Positions 46,501 through 56,742 of a stretch of DNA of 64,000 nucleotides are shown one piece after another. The notes beneath the pieces were generated by a model. That model was not told the DNA's origin and searched no databases. It was given only the letters and a program-made list of their open reading frames with translations. The position numbers and the translations under genes were made by a program. Position 1 is the stretch's first letter; each line of letters begins with the position of its first letter. The DNA is from Apium graveolens. Lineage: Eukaryota; Streptophyta; Magnoliopsida; Apiales; Apiaceae. The DNA lies in the NCBI RefSeq assembly GCF_009905375.1, contig NC_133655.1:34728398-34792397 (forward strand), in the 5' to 3' direction.

Positions 46501-47756
46501 GAAGTAAAATTCTTGGAACAAGTTAATCCATTAACAGGCATCGCCTGGGAAATATCGGTGTGTTTTCCTTTCCAACTAGATACGACTTCTTGGTGGAGCC
46601 GTATCAACAAGTTCTACTTGGGGAAAGGGGGAACGAGCTTTACGTTTCAGAGTCATGGATTTCATCTGAACTAGGAGTGGCGTAAGTTGTCAAGTGGCGC
46701 CGGCCCAGCCTTATTATATTGGCCCAAATGGCCTGGAAGTTCCGCTAAGGCGGTCCATTCCTTAGGAGTTCAGTGTTCGGTTGACAAGTAAATCCGATGG
46801 GTTCTCCTCTACATGTAGAAAATGGTGGGGTTGTACTACTACGACTAATCATCGTAAGTGGTCTTCCTGGCGCGGCAAACTCCCGTAATGAGTTCATCAT
46901 CCATTTGGATAATTCTGCAACACTACCCGTAGCATTTCGATCGAAAGGCTACTAATGGGTGGTTGCCGAAGCATTGACAGGGTCAAACATTTTTATTGGT
47001 GTATCCATTGAATGAAGTATCTCGTAACTTCATTTCTTTTCAAAATATTTCAAAGATCAAATATTTTTCAAGTTTTATTTGTGGTCTCATCTATGGGATG
47101 ACCTCGTGAATCTTATTATACTTCGAACAGTAGTAGTTCAAGTATATTTCTAAAAAAAATGGTATAAGTATAGTGAAGTAATTGGTAACTTCATCTTCTT
47201 TTAAAACTTATATCCAGTAAGTAATTACCTTACTCATGATAAAGAATTCTAGTAAGTATCCATTTAGATACTTGTATTATTGTTATCACTATATATTATC
47301 TTGCGAGCTGTAAGGCTCACTCTTGCTTTATTTCTTCATCACACAACAACAGTTAGGAAAGATGGCCAGACTCCAGCAGACCCAGCGCAAGCGCGTGGGA
47401 AGCGTCCCGCGTCTTCCCGATGATATTGTGGCTGCTATAGCTGCAGAGGTAGATCTATTGGTAGATCAGGCATTCTATTTTTGAGAATCAAATTATGTAT
47501 AATTATAACTTGTGGCAGATAATGGCAATTAACTGTAAATTTATCAAGTAATCATTTTGGGTTGTAATAACTTTTAAATTGTGGATTCAAAGACTTGTAC
47601 TTATTTAAATTTCATCTCTGAGACTATAACGGGTTGTGGTGTGTGTTAGTGTGGGGTCACAACATAAGGTTATTATTATTAATTAAGTGAAGTGATATTG
47701 TGGAAAGAAAGACCGTGACGACCCGGATCCCCGACCCCGGATCTGGGGGTGTTACA
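43523..47756 (+). repeat. 3' LTR of G4 (4,234 bp)
   Basis: Same ends and internal repeats as the 5' LTR, differing by scattered substitutions and microsatellite length. It is followed by GGCTA of the target duplication. Confidence 0.95.
47362..47484 (+). CDS. 40-codon ORF in the G4 3' LTR, unknown
   Basis: A copy of the ORF at 37586-37708 with one Val to Ile change; frame intact. See that entry. Confidence 0.3.
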   Translation: MARLQQTQRKRVGSVPRLPDDIVAAIAAEVDLLVDQAFYF

Positions 47757-47761
47757 GGCTA

Positions 47762-48706
47762 TCTTTGTGATACCCTTCACCATAAGAGCACACAGTTGCA
47801 TCATCTCTGCATCAACATCTAATTCATATAAATTTTCAGATTCTGAATCATCATCATCAGAATATGATGACTCTGAATCAGACTGTATGATGAGAGCCTT
47901 TCCTTTGCCCCTCTTTGAGACAACCACTTTAGGAGATTCCTCCTCAGCTTTAAGAGCAACTGTCTTTGACTTTCTTCCATGCCTTTTTCTCCTTTGATTC
48001 ATCTCAAGTTCATGAGTCTTGAGCATACCATAAATTTTATCAAGAGTAGTTTCAGCAAGGTCATAGTTATCTCTTATGGTAGTAGACTTCAAATCCCAAT
48101 TTTCAGGAAGAGATAAAAGAAATTTTAGAATTGAATCTTCATGATCATATTCCTTGTCCACCAGTGACAGATCATTCAAGAGTTTGGAAAACCTGTCACA
48201 TAAATCAGTTAATGATTCATCAGCTTTTGAATCAAAGTGCTCATACACTTGTGTGAGTATAGTCTTCCTGTTCTTTTTGATGGCTTCAGTTCCCTGGCAT
48301 CTTGTCTCCAAAGCATCCCATATTTCCTTTGTAGTCTTGCATCCAATTACCCTGTTTGACATGACATTATCAATTGCACTATGAAGCTGATGTCTTACCC
48401 TTGCATCCTTGGCAATAGATGAGATGTCTTCAGGTGTGTATTTACATTTCTCCTTTGGTATCATCTTTGTTGGTTGATCAGCAACTGCAACAAAGAGCTT
48501 GATAGGCTTATATGGTCCATCATTAATTCTATTAAGGTATTCTGGATCTGTGGCTTCCAGAAACATAGCCCTCTTTACCTTCCATATAGGATCCTCGGAT
48601 GCTCTCAACATGGGAACCCTAATACTTTCATATAATTGTGTGTTTGATTGTTTTGAGTATCTTGAGTTTTGGTGGGCTTAGGTGGAGTTTGTGTTTCGTC
48701 ATTCAT
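47762..48706 (-). pseudogene. C2 gag, N-terminal part
   Basis: Starts at the ATG at 48706-48704 (MNDETQTPPKPTKTQ). A one-base shift near 48625 separates this start from the main open frame (ASEDPIWKVKRAMFLEATD, then VRHQLHSAIDNVMSNRVIG, TKEIWDALETRCQGTEAI, HFDSKADESLTDLCDRFSKL, KIYGMLKTHELEMNQR). This is the copia Gag capsid region. A Ser/Asp-rich acidic stretch follows before the G4 insertion. The frame from ASEDP to the insertion is otherwise open, so the gene was nearly intact when G4 arrived. Confidence 0.9.
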
Positions 48707-48746
48707 GATTGTAAACTGGATCTCACTGTTTGTATATCAACAGAGA

Positions 48747-48759
48747 GGCTCTGATACCA
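48747..48759 (-). other. Primer-binding site of C2
   Basis: Minus-strand TGGTATCAGAGCC, two bases from the LTR. Confidence 0.88.
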
Positions 48760-48761
48760 TT

Positions 48762-49295
48762 TGTTAGGTCACACAATACTATAGAAAGGGGTTGAATATA
48801 GTGTTTATACGATCAAATCGATTTAGAACACAAGTATGTAACAGTAATCAAGTTTATTTAATATAATAAGCTCTGTTACAAAGTAGGTTAAACTACTCTC
48901 TCAGTGATGAACAATATCATTTAGAGCTTCTAGGTTACAATGAATAATGTTCTCGTGAATGATAACACATATAGTGTAAACCCTAAGCTGTTTTTATATA
49001 GCACACAGTTAAAAGATATCTTCTAATTGATATGGAATATAATTCGGTCTCCTAAAATATATCAATTAGATATTATCTTTTTACAAGTCTTCTGGTTGTC
49101 CAACTCTTCATGCATATCTTTTTTTGTTTTAGTCCAGATCCTCTCCTATAAATCAGCTACATTCCTTATCTGAAGTACCCGCACTTAAGTCCTGATATAA
49201 ATCCTGACAGCCTGAAATTCTGATATAAGTTCTGACTTCAGTAAGTTTTGATTTCCAGTAAGTCCTGATATAAACAACTGAAACTAAACACAACA
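48762..49295 (-). repeat. 5' LTR of C2 (534 bp)
   Basis: Plus-strand ends TGTTAGGTCA and AAACACAACA. On the minus strand it begins TGTTGTG, as do the C1b and C3 LTRs. The right boundary coincides with the start of G2 LTR sequence. Confidence 0.82.
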
Positions 49296-49897
49296 GATTA
49301 GACATGACATCTAAAATATATCTAGCACGTCGAATAGATCTAATTGATTCAATTTTGAAATTGTGTAACAAAATTACTTGTATGGAATAGATGATTTGAA
49401 AGTGAAATAACATGCTAAAATTTGACTCTGGTATTTATACGCAGCACACGACTGATGTTATGGTTTTACAGAGCATGCTAGTTTTGAATATCCAGTTATA
49501 CATGTTTATCTTTCTTTTGTAAATGAGTTATGATTTATGTTCCTATCACTGTTTGATTATAAATTGTTTTGCTTGTTATTCATATAGTGGTACTGCTGAG
49601 CAATTGATTTCTCACCCTTGTAGAATGTTTTGTATATATGTATTACAGATTTATAGGAGATCTTTCCGTGTAGTCAGGGCACAGTTCCAGTTCTTTCCGT
49701 ACCAGGCTCCTCTGAGGTAGTTGTGTCAGACCAGAGATGGTCTGTTGAGTTGCTGTATTATGATAGTATTGTCAGGATTGTTTATAATAAGTTGGTTTTG
49801 TAATAGTTGTAACCTAATTCATACTTAAACTCGACAAATATCTTGGTAAAAAGGGGTCGTGTTTATGTTTTAACATTTGATTTAGGTTATATCATAT
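49296..49897 (+). repeat. G2-family LTR fragment (probable G2 3' LTR)
   Basis: Matches 28214-28811 of the G2 5' LTR (for example the ACGACTGATGTTATGGTTTT stretch near 49447). It starts at the C2 LTR and stops at 49897, before the last roughly 60 bp of the LTR. Confidence 0.82.
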
Positions 49898-50094
49898 TGT
49901 TAGTCACTAAACACGCGCTAATAATACACACAAGTATACGAGTTTGCAAGTAGTATAGAATCTTTTCTAGTTCGTTCCCACAGAGAATTTATTGGTTAAC
50001 TATTTAATTTATGCACCTAAGCAACAATGTATGGTTATTATCCAATACTAAGACTATAATAAGTTGAGATTGTTTATAACTAAGAATTACGCTA
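49898..50094. other. Unassigned sequence left of the assembly gap
   Basis: About 200 bp (beginning TTGTTAGTCACTAAACACGC) with no match elsewhere in the window and no coding signal. It could be the end of another element hidden in the gap. Confidence 0.4.
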
Positions 50095-50194
50095 NNNNNN
50101 NNNNNNNNNNNNNNNNNNNNNNNNNNNNNNNNNNNNNNNNNNNNNNNNNNNNNNNNNNNNNNNNNNNNNNNNNNNNNNNNNNNNNNNNNNNNNN
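50095..50194. other. Assembly gap (100 N)
   Basis: Exactly 100 N, the conventional filler for a gap of unknown size. The missing 5' LTR, gag and most of pol of C3, and the left half of C4, would be expected here. Confidence 0.95.
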
Positions 50195-50448
50195 TGCAAG
50201 TTGAAAGGATTCCTATTTTCTGTGGTAACACAAGTGCAATTGCCATCACTGAAAATCCAGTGCAACATTCATGGACAAAGCACATAGACATCAAGTACCA
50301 TTTCATAAGGGAACATGTAATGAATGGTACTGTAGAGTTACATTTTGTTCCAAGTGAGAAGCAACTTATAGATATTTTTACCAAGCCACTGGATGAATTC
50401 ACCTTTTCTAGGTTGGTAAGTGAGTTAGGTATGCTTAATTACTCTTGA
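50195..50448 (+). pseudogene. C3 copia RNase H, C-terminal fragment
   Basis: The end of a copia RNase H domain (PVQHSWTKHIDIKYHFIREH, VELHFVPSEKQLIDIFTKPL, SRLVSELGML), open to a stop at 50448. It is truncated by the gap, so the state of the rest is unknown. It lines up with the same region of C4 at 60990-61204. Confidence 0.88.
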
Positions 50449-50543
50449 ATTTATCTGAGTTATTTTGCAAGTTGAAAAGTAGCCAGAAATTTAACTGATT
50501 TTTAGTCATGGATGAAATTTTGGCTAAGTCAAAATTTGCATCT

Positions 50544-50746
50544 CGACGGATGACCATTATCCATCGAGTTGAGTCATCCGTCGATATACAATGTGCAAAT
50601 AAAAATCAATTATTTTTATGGAATCTTTTAAAACTCGACGGATAACAGTTTATCCTCATCCGTCGAAGTGTCTAAATCTTAACCGTTAATTCCTTGAACA
50701 TTATCCATCGAGTATACTTACAGTTTGTAAGCATTACACGACGGAT
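50544..50746. repeat. CGACGGAT motif cluster in the spacer after C3 pol
   Basis: Seven copies of CGACGGAT or one-mismatch variants in both orientations: 50544 (+), 50559 (-), 50576 (-), 50636 (+), 50658 (-), 50703 (-), 50739 (+). Neighbouring opposite copies can pair as hairpins. No coding sequence lies in 50449-50966. Confidence 0.85.
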
Positions 50747-50850
50747 AATGGGTGGAATTTTTACAGTTTATTTTTAAACGGCTATTTTAGGCAATTTATA
50801 TTGGGTAATTTACTTTTCTTTATTATTTTCATCTGTTGCTTTTGAGGAAT

Positions 50851-50858
50851 TATAAAAG
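50851..50858 (+). promoter_or_regulatory. Possible internal TATA box before the C3 extra gene
   Basis: TATAAAAG lies 116 bp before the ATG at 50967. A pyrimidine-rich, ATG-free stretch follows that looks like a plant 5' untranslated leader, and the start context is AACAATGGC. Confidence 0.4.
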
Positions 50859-50966
50859 CCTATTTCATTCTAATTATTTTCTTTTATCATTCTCAATTCA
50901 ACTGCATTTATTTCATTCTCTCTCAAGAAAAAATCCTCTTTCTCTTCAAGCTTTAATTCTCTAACA

Positions 50967-53900
50967 ATGGCACCCGTAGTAAAGATCATGTCACAGACTG
51001 GGTTCATCTATGAGAAGAACAACTTCACTGCTTTGGTCAATAAGGGTATCCAGCAATCAGAAGACTATCACATGATAATGGACTTCTTGAAAAACTGTAA
51101 ACTAAGTTATGCCATGCTGGAATCACCCACAATTTACTGTGAAGTTGTTGAAGAGATGTGGACAACAGCAATCTACAATTCTACTGACAAAACCATCACT
51201 CTAACTATCAAAGGTAACGAGTTCTGTATCAATAGTGATGTAACAAAAGCATGTTTCAAGATTCCTGATGATAATGTAACTGCACCATACACTGACACTG
51301 ATTTGATCAATATGCTTAACTCCATGCATTATGCACTTCCTACTAATAAGCTAAGTGATATTAGGAGATTAGGTCTTAGGAAGGAATGGAGTTTTATGTG
51401 TGATGTTGTAACTAAAGTTTTCTCTGGAAAAATCAGTAATTTTGATTCTGTGAACATTTACATGCTTAACATGCTATACATGCTAGTTACAGACAAATTT
51501 TACAATTTCAGTGACCTTGTCATATATGAGTTAGGTTTTAAACTAGGTGAGTTAGCCAAAAGGGGAAATAACATATATTATGCTAGATTTTTTATGATAT
51601 TGGCTAACCATCTTTGTCAAGAGATTGCACTTGAGAACCCAAACAACAAATTAGCTTGTTGGATTCAAGAGAGAAGAATCATTGCAGACTTGAACAGAGC
51701 CAACCATCATAGGGATGTGCCAATGTTCTATTTCCCTGCAATGCAGACACCTCGGGTAAGTGAGGTAAGTTCATCCATACCCTCAACCATTCCAATCTCC
51801 TCTAATTCTTTGAGTTCAGGCATAGCTATGGCAACTGTGATAATGACCAAACAGTTGCCTACCAAAGCTGCCAAAACAACTGTAATTTCCAAATCCAAAT
51901 CAAAGAAAACCCCCTCTGGTATCTCTCAAAAGATACCAGTTGAAAAATCTACCAAAGCCAAAGAGGGGAGTGTGAAGGAGGGACAGATAGGTGAGGGAAG
52001 GGGTGAACATCAAAGAAACCCCAAGAATAAGGTTGGACAGATGAATGAACCCCAGCCCAGCCACACTCCAGTTTCCCAACAAACTGCAGTGCTTAAAAAG
52101 GACAAAAGCTCACTTCTAGCTGCATCCTCCCAAAAGGATGTGGCTATTGAACAAAGCTCTCATCCAAGAGCACAGGCCAAGAGGGTTAGGGACACAAGCT
52201 CACCCCAAACTTACACTAGAAAAAAGAAATCCAAAACAACTAGGGATGCACAGGGCACACACACAGTGCAAACTGGTGCCAAAGACACAGTCCCTGCACC
52301 TTCTCAAATTCAGATTGATGTGGCTCCAACAAATGTGGAGTCACAGCCAAAATCTCTCATTATAGAAGCCACTGAAACACCATACTCACCAACTAACTCA
52401 TTGGAAGTGGACATGATAAACACTTCAATTCCTGATTCCCCTTCTTTAACTCTGTTGGGGAAGCCAAAATCTAGTGCAAGTGAGCATCATCTTTTAGATG
52501 ATTTGTTGGCTCACTTGCCAATTCTTTCATATTCTATTGTGACATCTGTGCCTCAAATAACTTCAATCAACACAGAGTCTACAATAGTTTCTCTTCCCAC
52601 CTCATTCATTTCTACTCTCTCGATGGATATTGCTCATCCGTCGAGTAGTGATTGTATCCCGACGGATAAGCTTAATAGCAGTTATCCGTCGGATAGCTTT
52701 ACCACTCACCCGACGGATATCACTTATCCGTCGAGTGTCTCTGCACAACTTCAAACTTCAATAATTTCAAGTGCAGAAGATTTAGTGGTAATACAATCAC
52801 TCTTAGGACTGAGAGAGGAGAGTGCATTGAGTGAGAGGCTGGGTTCCTCCCAGGCAAAAGGAGAGGAAAAGAGTGAATCTCAGCAATCCATTTTTTCAGG
52901 ATTGGCAAAAGTGAGTGAGAGGAGTTCCACCTTAGTAGGTGAAGGTGAGGGTGTGAGGGTGGGGAGCCAGGGTGAGACCCTGATGCAACAAAAAAGAGAA
53001 TATGAGAGAAAGGCAGGTACAGGAGAAATAAGGATGGATCCATCCATTTCTAGTGAGTCAATGATTGTGGATGATGCTGAAAAGGAAAGACAATTTCAGC
53101 AACATTATAAAGTTGTAATTGATAACATTTCCTTGGATGCTGACACTTTTACTCACCCTGTTCCAGCCTATCAATTGTTGGCTACTCAAGGCAATATGGA
53201 GGCAGAACAGACTTTAAATTTAGTGGACACCACAGAATCTCTTCAAAGAGATAAAGCTGCTGTTAACAGGATGCCTTCTCAAGCTGGAGAGCCATCTGAA
53301 GAATTTGGAGTAAATTCTAATGATGATGACTCTGGTTCTTTGGATGGAAGCATGAACTTAGGGGGAGCTGAAGGCCCAAGTTCTGCTTTAAGTTTACCTG
53401 CATGGGCATGGGCAAAGGAATCTACACCAGGACAATTTGAGGTGTCCTTGGTCAAACAAGTAATGGCTATTCAACAGGGCCTTCAGGAAACTTCAGATGC
53501 TGGTACCAAGGCTGTTCTTCAAGCTCACTAGACTCTCTACATCTAATGAAGATCCATCAATTAAGACAGAATCTCAGTGTGGATGAATTGAAAAGAGATA
53601 TAGCTGACTTAAAGACCTATAACTCTGAGAAGCTGGATTCAGTAATGCCATATGGTACCATGCAAGATCTACTACTAAGATTGAGGAGAGAATCAGACTC
53701 TGAAAAGAAGCTAGCCAATATGGAAAACAGAGTTCAAGTTATTAAAGATTCAGTGGTTATTCTTCTTCAAAATCAACAGACTCAGACAAATCTTCTCATG
53801 CAACTGGCTAAAGCACAAGGCCTAACTCCTCAACTTGATGATAACAAAAAGGGGGAGAGAGAATCAAGTAAGGGGGAGAAAGGACCAACAGAGGGGGAGA

Positions 53901-55531
53901 AACTTCTAGTACAAATCAGCAAAGTAATTCTACCTTCAATTACTATCTCCAAGCCACTAGTTGCAGATGGTATAGATCTAATTGAAGCAGTAGCAGCAAA
54001 TTTGAAAGTTGCTGAAAAAGGAAAGTTGAATTTAATCAACTGGGAAAAGATTGATGAGGAAATTCAGAAAAAGTTTGAACTAGTCAAGGAGCCAGTTAAG
54101 TCAGTCATCCATCACTCTCATGGCAAGCCAATCAGTGTGAATGAGATGAGCATAAACTATCTGGAGAAAGGACAATCTTCCTGCATCAAATCACAAAAGG
54201 CTGAAATAATTCTCAAACCAAGGGCAAATTATCCAAAGTCATCTTTGAAGAATCCCTTGGATACTGTGTATGAGACACCCAAGCCTGATGAAAAGAAGCT
54301 TCTGTCAAGATCCATTGTCTTCTATAAAGATCCAGCTGATTCAGCCTCAAAAAGGAGAATTGCTAAGATATTCAAAAATGGAAAGGAAATTTGTGTAATA
54401 GCTGGACATCCACAATTTGCTCAAGCAAAGAAAGAAGAGAAAGTAAGATTAAAGAAGGAAAAGAGGCAAGCTGCTCTAGATGCAAAGAAATCTAAATAAA
54501 AGAAAGAGCAGATTGCCATCTTGGCCAAGCTACAGGCTGTAAATTCTTCTCAACAAATTCCCTCTCAACCATCTGAAGCTGCTGAATCAAAGAAGAAGAT
54601 TGAAGAACAGAAGAAATCCCCAAGAAAGAAGGAATTGGCTAGAAGAACAAAAAGGAAACTGGATGTTGTTGACAAGGAATTGGAAGATCAATTTCCTAAG
54701 GAATCCACTCAAGCTAAAACTCTAGCATCAAAGCCATTTGTGGTATTTGAAGACATAAGGGTGGTGGACCCCTACAGGAACATACATGGAGAGCCTATTG
54801 TGCCAAAGGATGAGCCAATAGAGTGGGATAAATTACCAATTCCTGACTTCAATTTGCCAATCCTTACCAAGCCAAAAAGGACAAAATCAAGGGCAGTCAA
54901 GAAAGTGAAGCTGTCACCTCTCAAATCCAAGTCAGTAGTCAAAGCTCAACCCAAGGTCAACAGGGGAGACTACTTGTACTTGTGTGACATCAAAGAATTC
55001 TTAGATCTAAATCTTTATCTGGATGAACTGGATGAAGTAAGGGCAATTGATGCATACAGAAACCTACCTGAAAGGTTGGTGTTCAATTACAAAGGAGGAA
55101 GGGAGATTCAGTGGCCTCTTCACAGGATACTTCAAGAAAGCCAAGCTGTGTTGATCAAAGTCTATTCATCCTTCAAGAAAAACTTTGGGTTCAATGTAAC
55201 TGCAAGAAGACTAGTATTGAAGAGGATTGAAGAGCTGAGGAGTGCTAGAGCTAAAGATGCACTCCCAAAAACTCTAATCATCCCATACACAGGGAGAAGA
55301 GTGCATCTAAGGCCCTACTGGATGATGGAATTCATGGATGACAAGGGTGTGAGAAGATTCTTCAGACTAGAAGACCAACTGAGTATCTCTAGCAATGAGA
55401 CTCTCTTGGAGATGCAAGAAATGTTATATCTCTCAGAATCTGATGAACTAGAATTCCACAGGCAGCTCCAGAATCAAATTGAAGAAAACAACAGAAAGCT
55501 TGGAAGAAGATCCAGACCTTCAAGAAACTAG
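50967..55531 (+). pseudogene. C3 extra gene after pol (SIRE-type env-like position), nearly intact
   Basis: A 4.6-kb coding region between RNase H and the polypurine tract. Part one (50967-53531, 854 codons) starts MAPVVKIMSQTGF. Its first 260 residues resemble a folded domain (WTTAIYNSTDKTITL, YARFFMILANHLCQEIALEN); then a long low-complexity Ser/Thr/Pro/Lys region. A probable one-base deletion at about 53529 shifts the frame; part two (53546-54499) is helical and charged (MQDLLLRLRRESDSEKKLA). A single TAA at 54497-54499 is followed in the same frame by part three (to 55531), rich in Lys/Arg and ending in a compact domain (FNYKGGREIQWPLHRILQES, RPYWMMEFMDDKGVRRFFRL). I see no signal peptide or clear membrane helix, so env is a positional name only. 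Confidence 0.7.
52621..52733. repeat. CGACGGAT motif cluster inside the C3 extra gene
   Basis: Six copies in 113 bp with strictly alternating orientation: 52621 (+), 52636 (-), 52660 (+), 52684 (-), 52711 (+), 52726 (-). The frame reads through them as repeated HPSSSD, YPSDSF, HPTDIT and YPSSVS. Confidence 0.88.
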
Positions 55532-55704
55532 AAAAACCTGCTCAGGCTAGAGGAGCATCTTGAATTGACTGTGAGCCAAACCTTGTACATTTTGTTTAAT
55601 TAAAGCACTTTCAGTTTTATCTACTTATCTTTAAAGATATATGATTAGGATGTTTTGTTATCATCAAGTATCTCTTAATTTATGGCTACAATTCCAGTAG
55701 ACAT

Positions 55705-55718
55705 AAATTGGGGGAGAT
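55705..55718 (+). other. Polypurine tract of C3
   Basis: AAATTGGGGGAGAT directly before the 3' LTR. The interval from 55532 is 3' untranslated sequence without a gene. Confidence 0.88.
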
Positions 55719-55799
55719 TGTTGTGCATATGTTGTGTACTTGATGATTTCATAAACAAAACATCTAAGTAGATTTTACTTAGTGAAATAATGTAGCACT

Positions 55800-56175
55800 C
55801 GACAGATAAGAATTATAGTCCCGACGGATAACTCATTATAGTCCCGACGGATGATTAACTTATTATCCATCGAGTGAGTAGCTTATGTAATAATAAGTTT
55901 GTAACACAGTGATGTATGCACCTTTGTATAGAATCTATAGTAGCATATAAGTCATGTTGACTTTAACTAGATATGCAGAATAGGTTGATTAACTGTACAT
56001 AAGTAATGTCTTGTAATTCTGTATAAGTGAAATGAAGTCAAGTGCCAAAATAGCTACCGACGGATGATTAATAAAGCCTTCGACGGATGATCAAAAGACG
56101 ATCAACGGATGTTTAACATAGCAGTCGATGGATGATCAATTAAGTCATTGACGGATGATCTAAAAGTCGACGGAT
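55800..56175. repeat. CGACGGAT motif cluster in the C3 LTR
   Basis: Copies at 55800, 55822, 55845, 55865 (reverse), 56058, 56081, 56103, 56126, 56149 and 56168; the last six are spaced 20-23 bp. All but one point the same way, and most are followed by GAT or AA. Confidence 0.88.
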
Positions 56176-56353
56176 GATCATATCAAGAATTCAAACATCA
56201 GTTGAACAGTGAAAGCTGACACACAGCCGCCGAGTTGGATACAAACATATTGTGGAAGCCCATTAACTGGGTAATAGAGGACAAAAAGCAGCAAAGATTA
56301 AGACTGTTATATTTTATATTTGTTCAGTCTTTTTGACTTTGTAATCTTGGTAT

Positions 56354-56361
56354 TATATAAA
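56354..56361 (+). promoter_or_regulatory. TATA box of the C3 LTR
   Basis: TATATAAA, followed about 30 bp later by an A-rich stretch suitable for an RNA start. The motif cluster lies just upstream, in the enhancer position. Confidence 0.55.
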
Positions 56362-56742
56362 CCAAGAGAGTAGCAAATAGAAAAATAATTGAGATAGTTG
56401 AGAAACATAAAAACAGAGAAATCTTTGTAAGCATAATCTTTAGCATTTCCTGTTTTCTCAGCAGTTCAATTTGTAAGCAGCTGTGGGCATTTCTGTACAC
56501 AGAGTCCTCTCGATATATTATATATATCTCTGGTGGAATTGTTTAAATCCACCAGAAAGTTTTTAAAGATTCTTGTTTTTAATTACTTGTGTTTTGATTC
56601 ATTCAAGTTTATATTCCGCATTGTGCTAATCAAAACAAATATATCAATAATCGAGTTGAATATTTTTATTTCAAGAAAAAGGTTCAAGAATTTCATTCAA
56701 CCCCCCTTCTGTAATTCTTGCTTCATTGTTAAGGGACTAACA

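Larger units (their letters stand above)
33738..47756 (+). mobile_element. Ty3/gypsy element G4, young but pol-defective
   Basis: 5' LTR (33738-37980), primer site, 5.5-kb internal region with decayed pol, polypurine tract and 3' LTR (43523-47756). The perfect 5-bp target duplication GGCTA is at 33733-33737 and 47757-47761. The target is the C2 gag. The two LTRs differ at roughly 40-45 sites by my eye count (about 1%), while pol carries many stops and frameshifts and gag is absent. Confidence 0.95.
30745..49295 (-). mobile_element. Ty1/copia element C2 (minus strand), interrupted by G4, 3' end deleted
   Basis: From right to left: 5' LTR (48762-49295), primer site, gag (48706-47757), then after the G4 insertion the rest of gag, protease and integrase to 30745. 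Reverse transcriptase, RNase H and the 3' LTR are absent, removed by the deletion at 30721-30745. G4 occupies 33738-47756 with target duplication GGCTA. Confidence 0.85.
55719..56742 (+). repeat. 3' LTR of C3 (1,024 bp)
   Basis: Begins TGTTGTGCATATG and ends GGGACTAACA; immediately right of it the C4 gag resumes. It contains ten copies of the CGACGGAT motif or variants (55800-56175) and a TATA box. Confidence 0.88.

Noticed and set aside
50004..50402. Minus-strand frame running across the N gap
   Set aside because: It depends on translating N bases and is antisense to clear copia RNase H.
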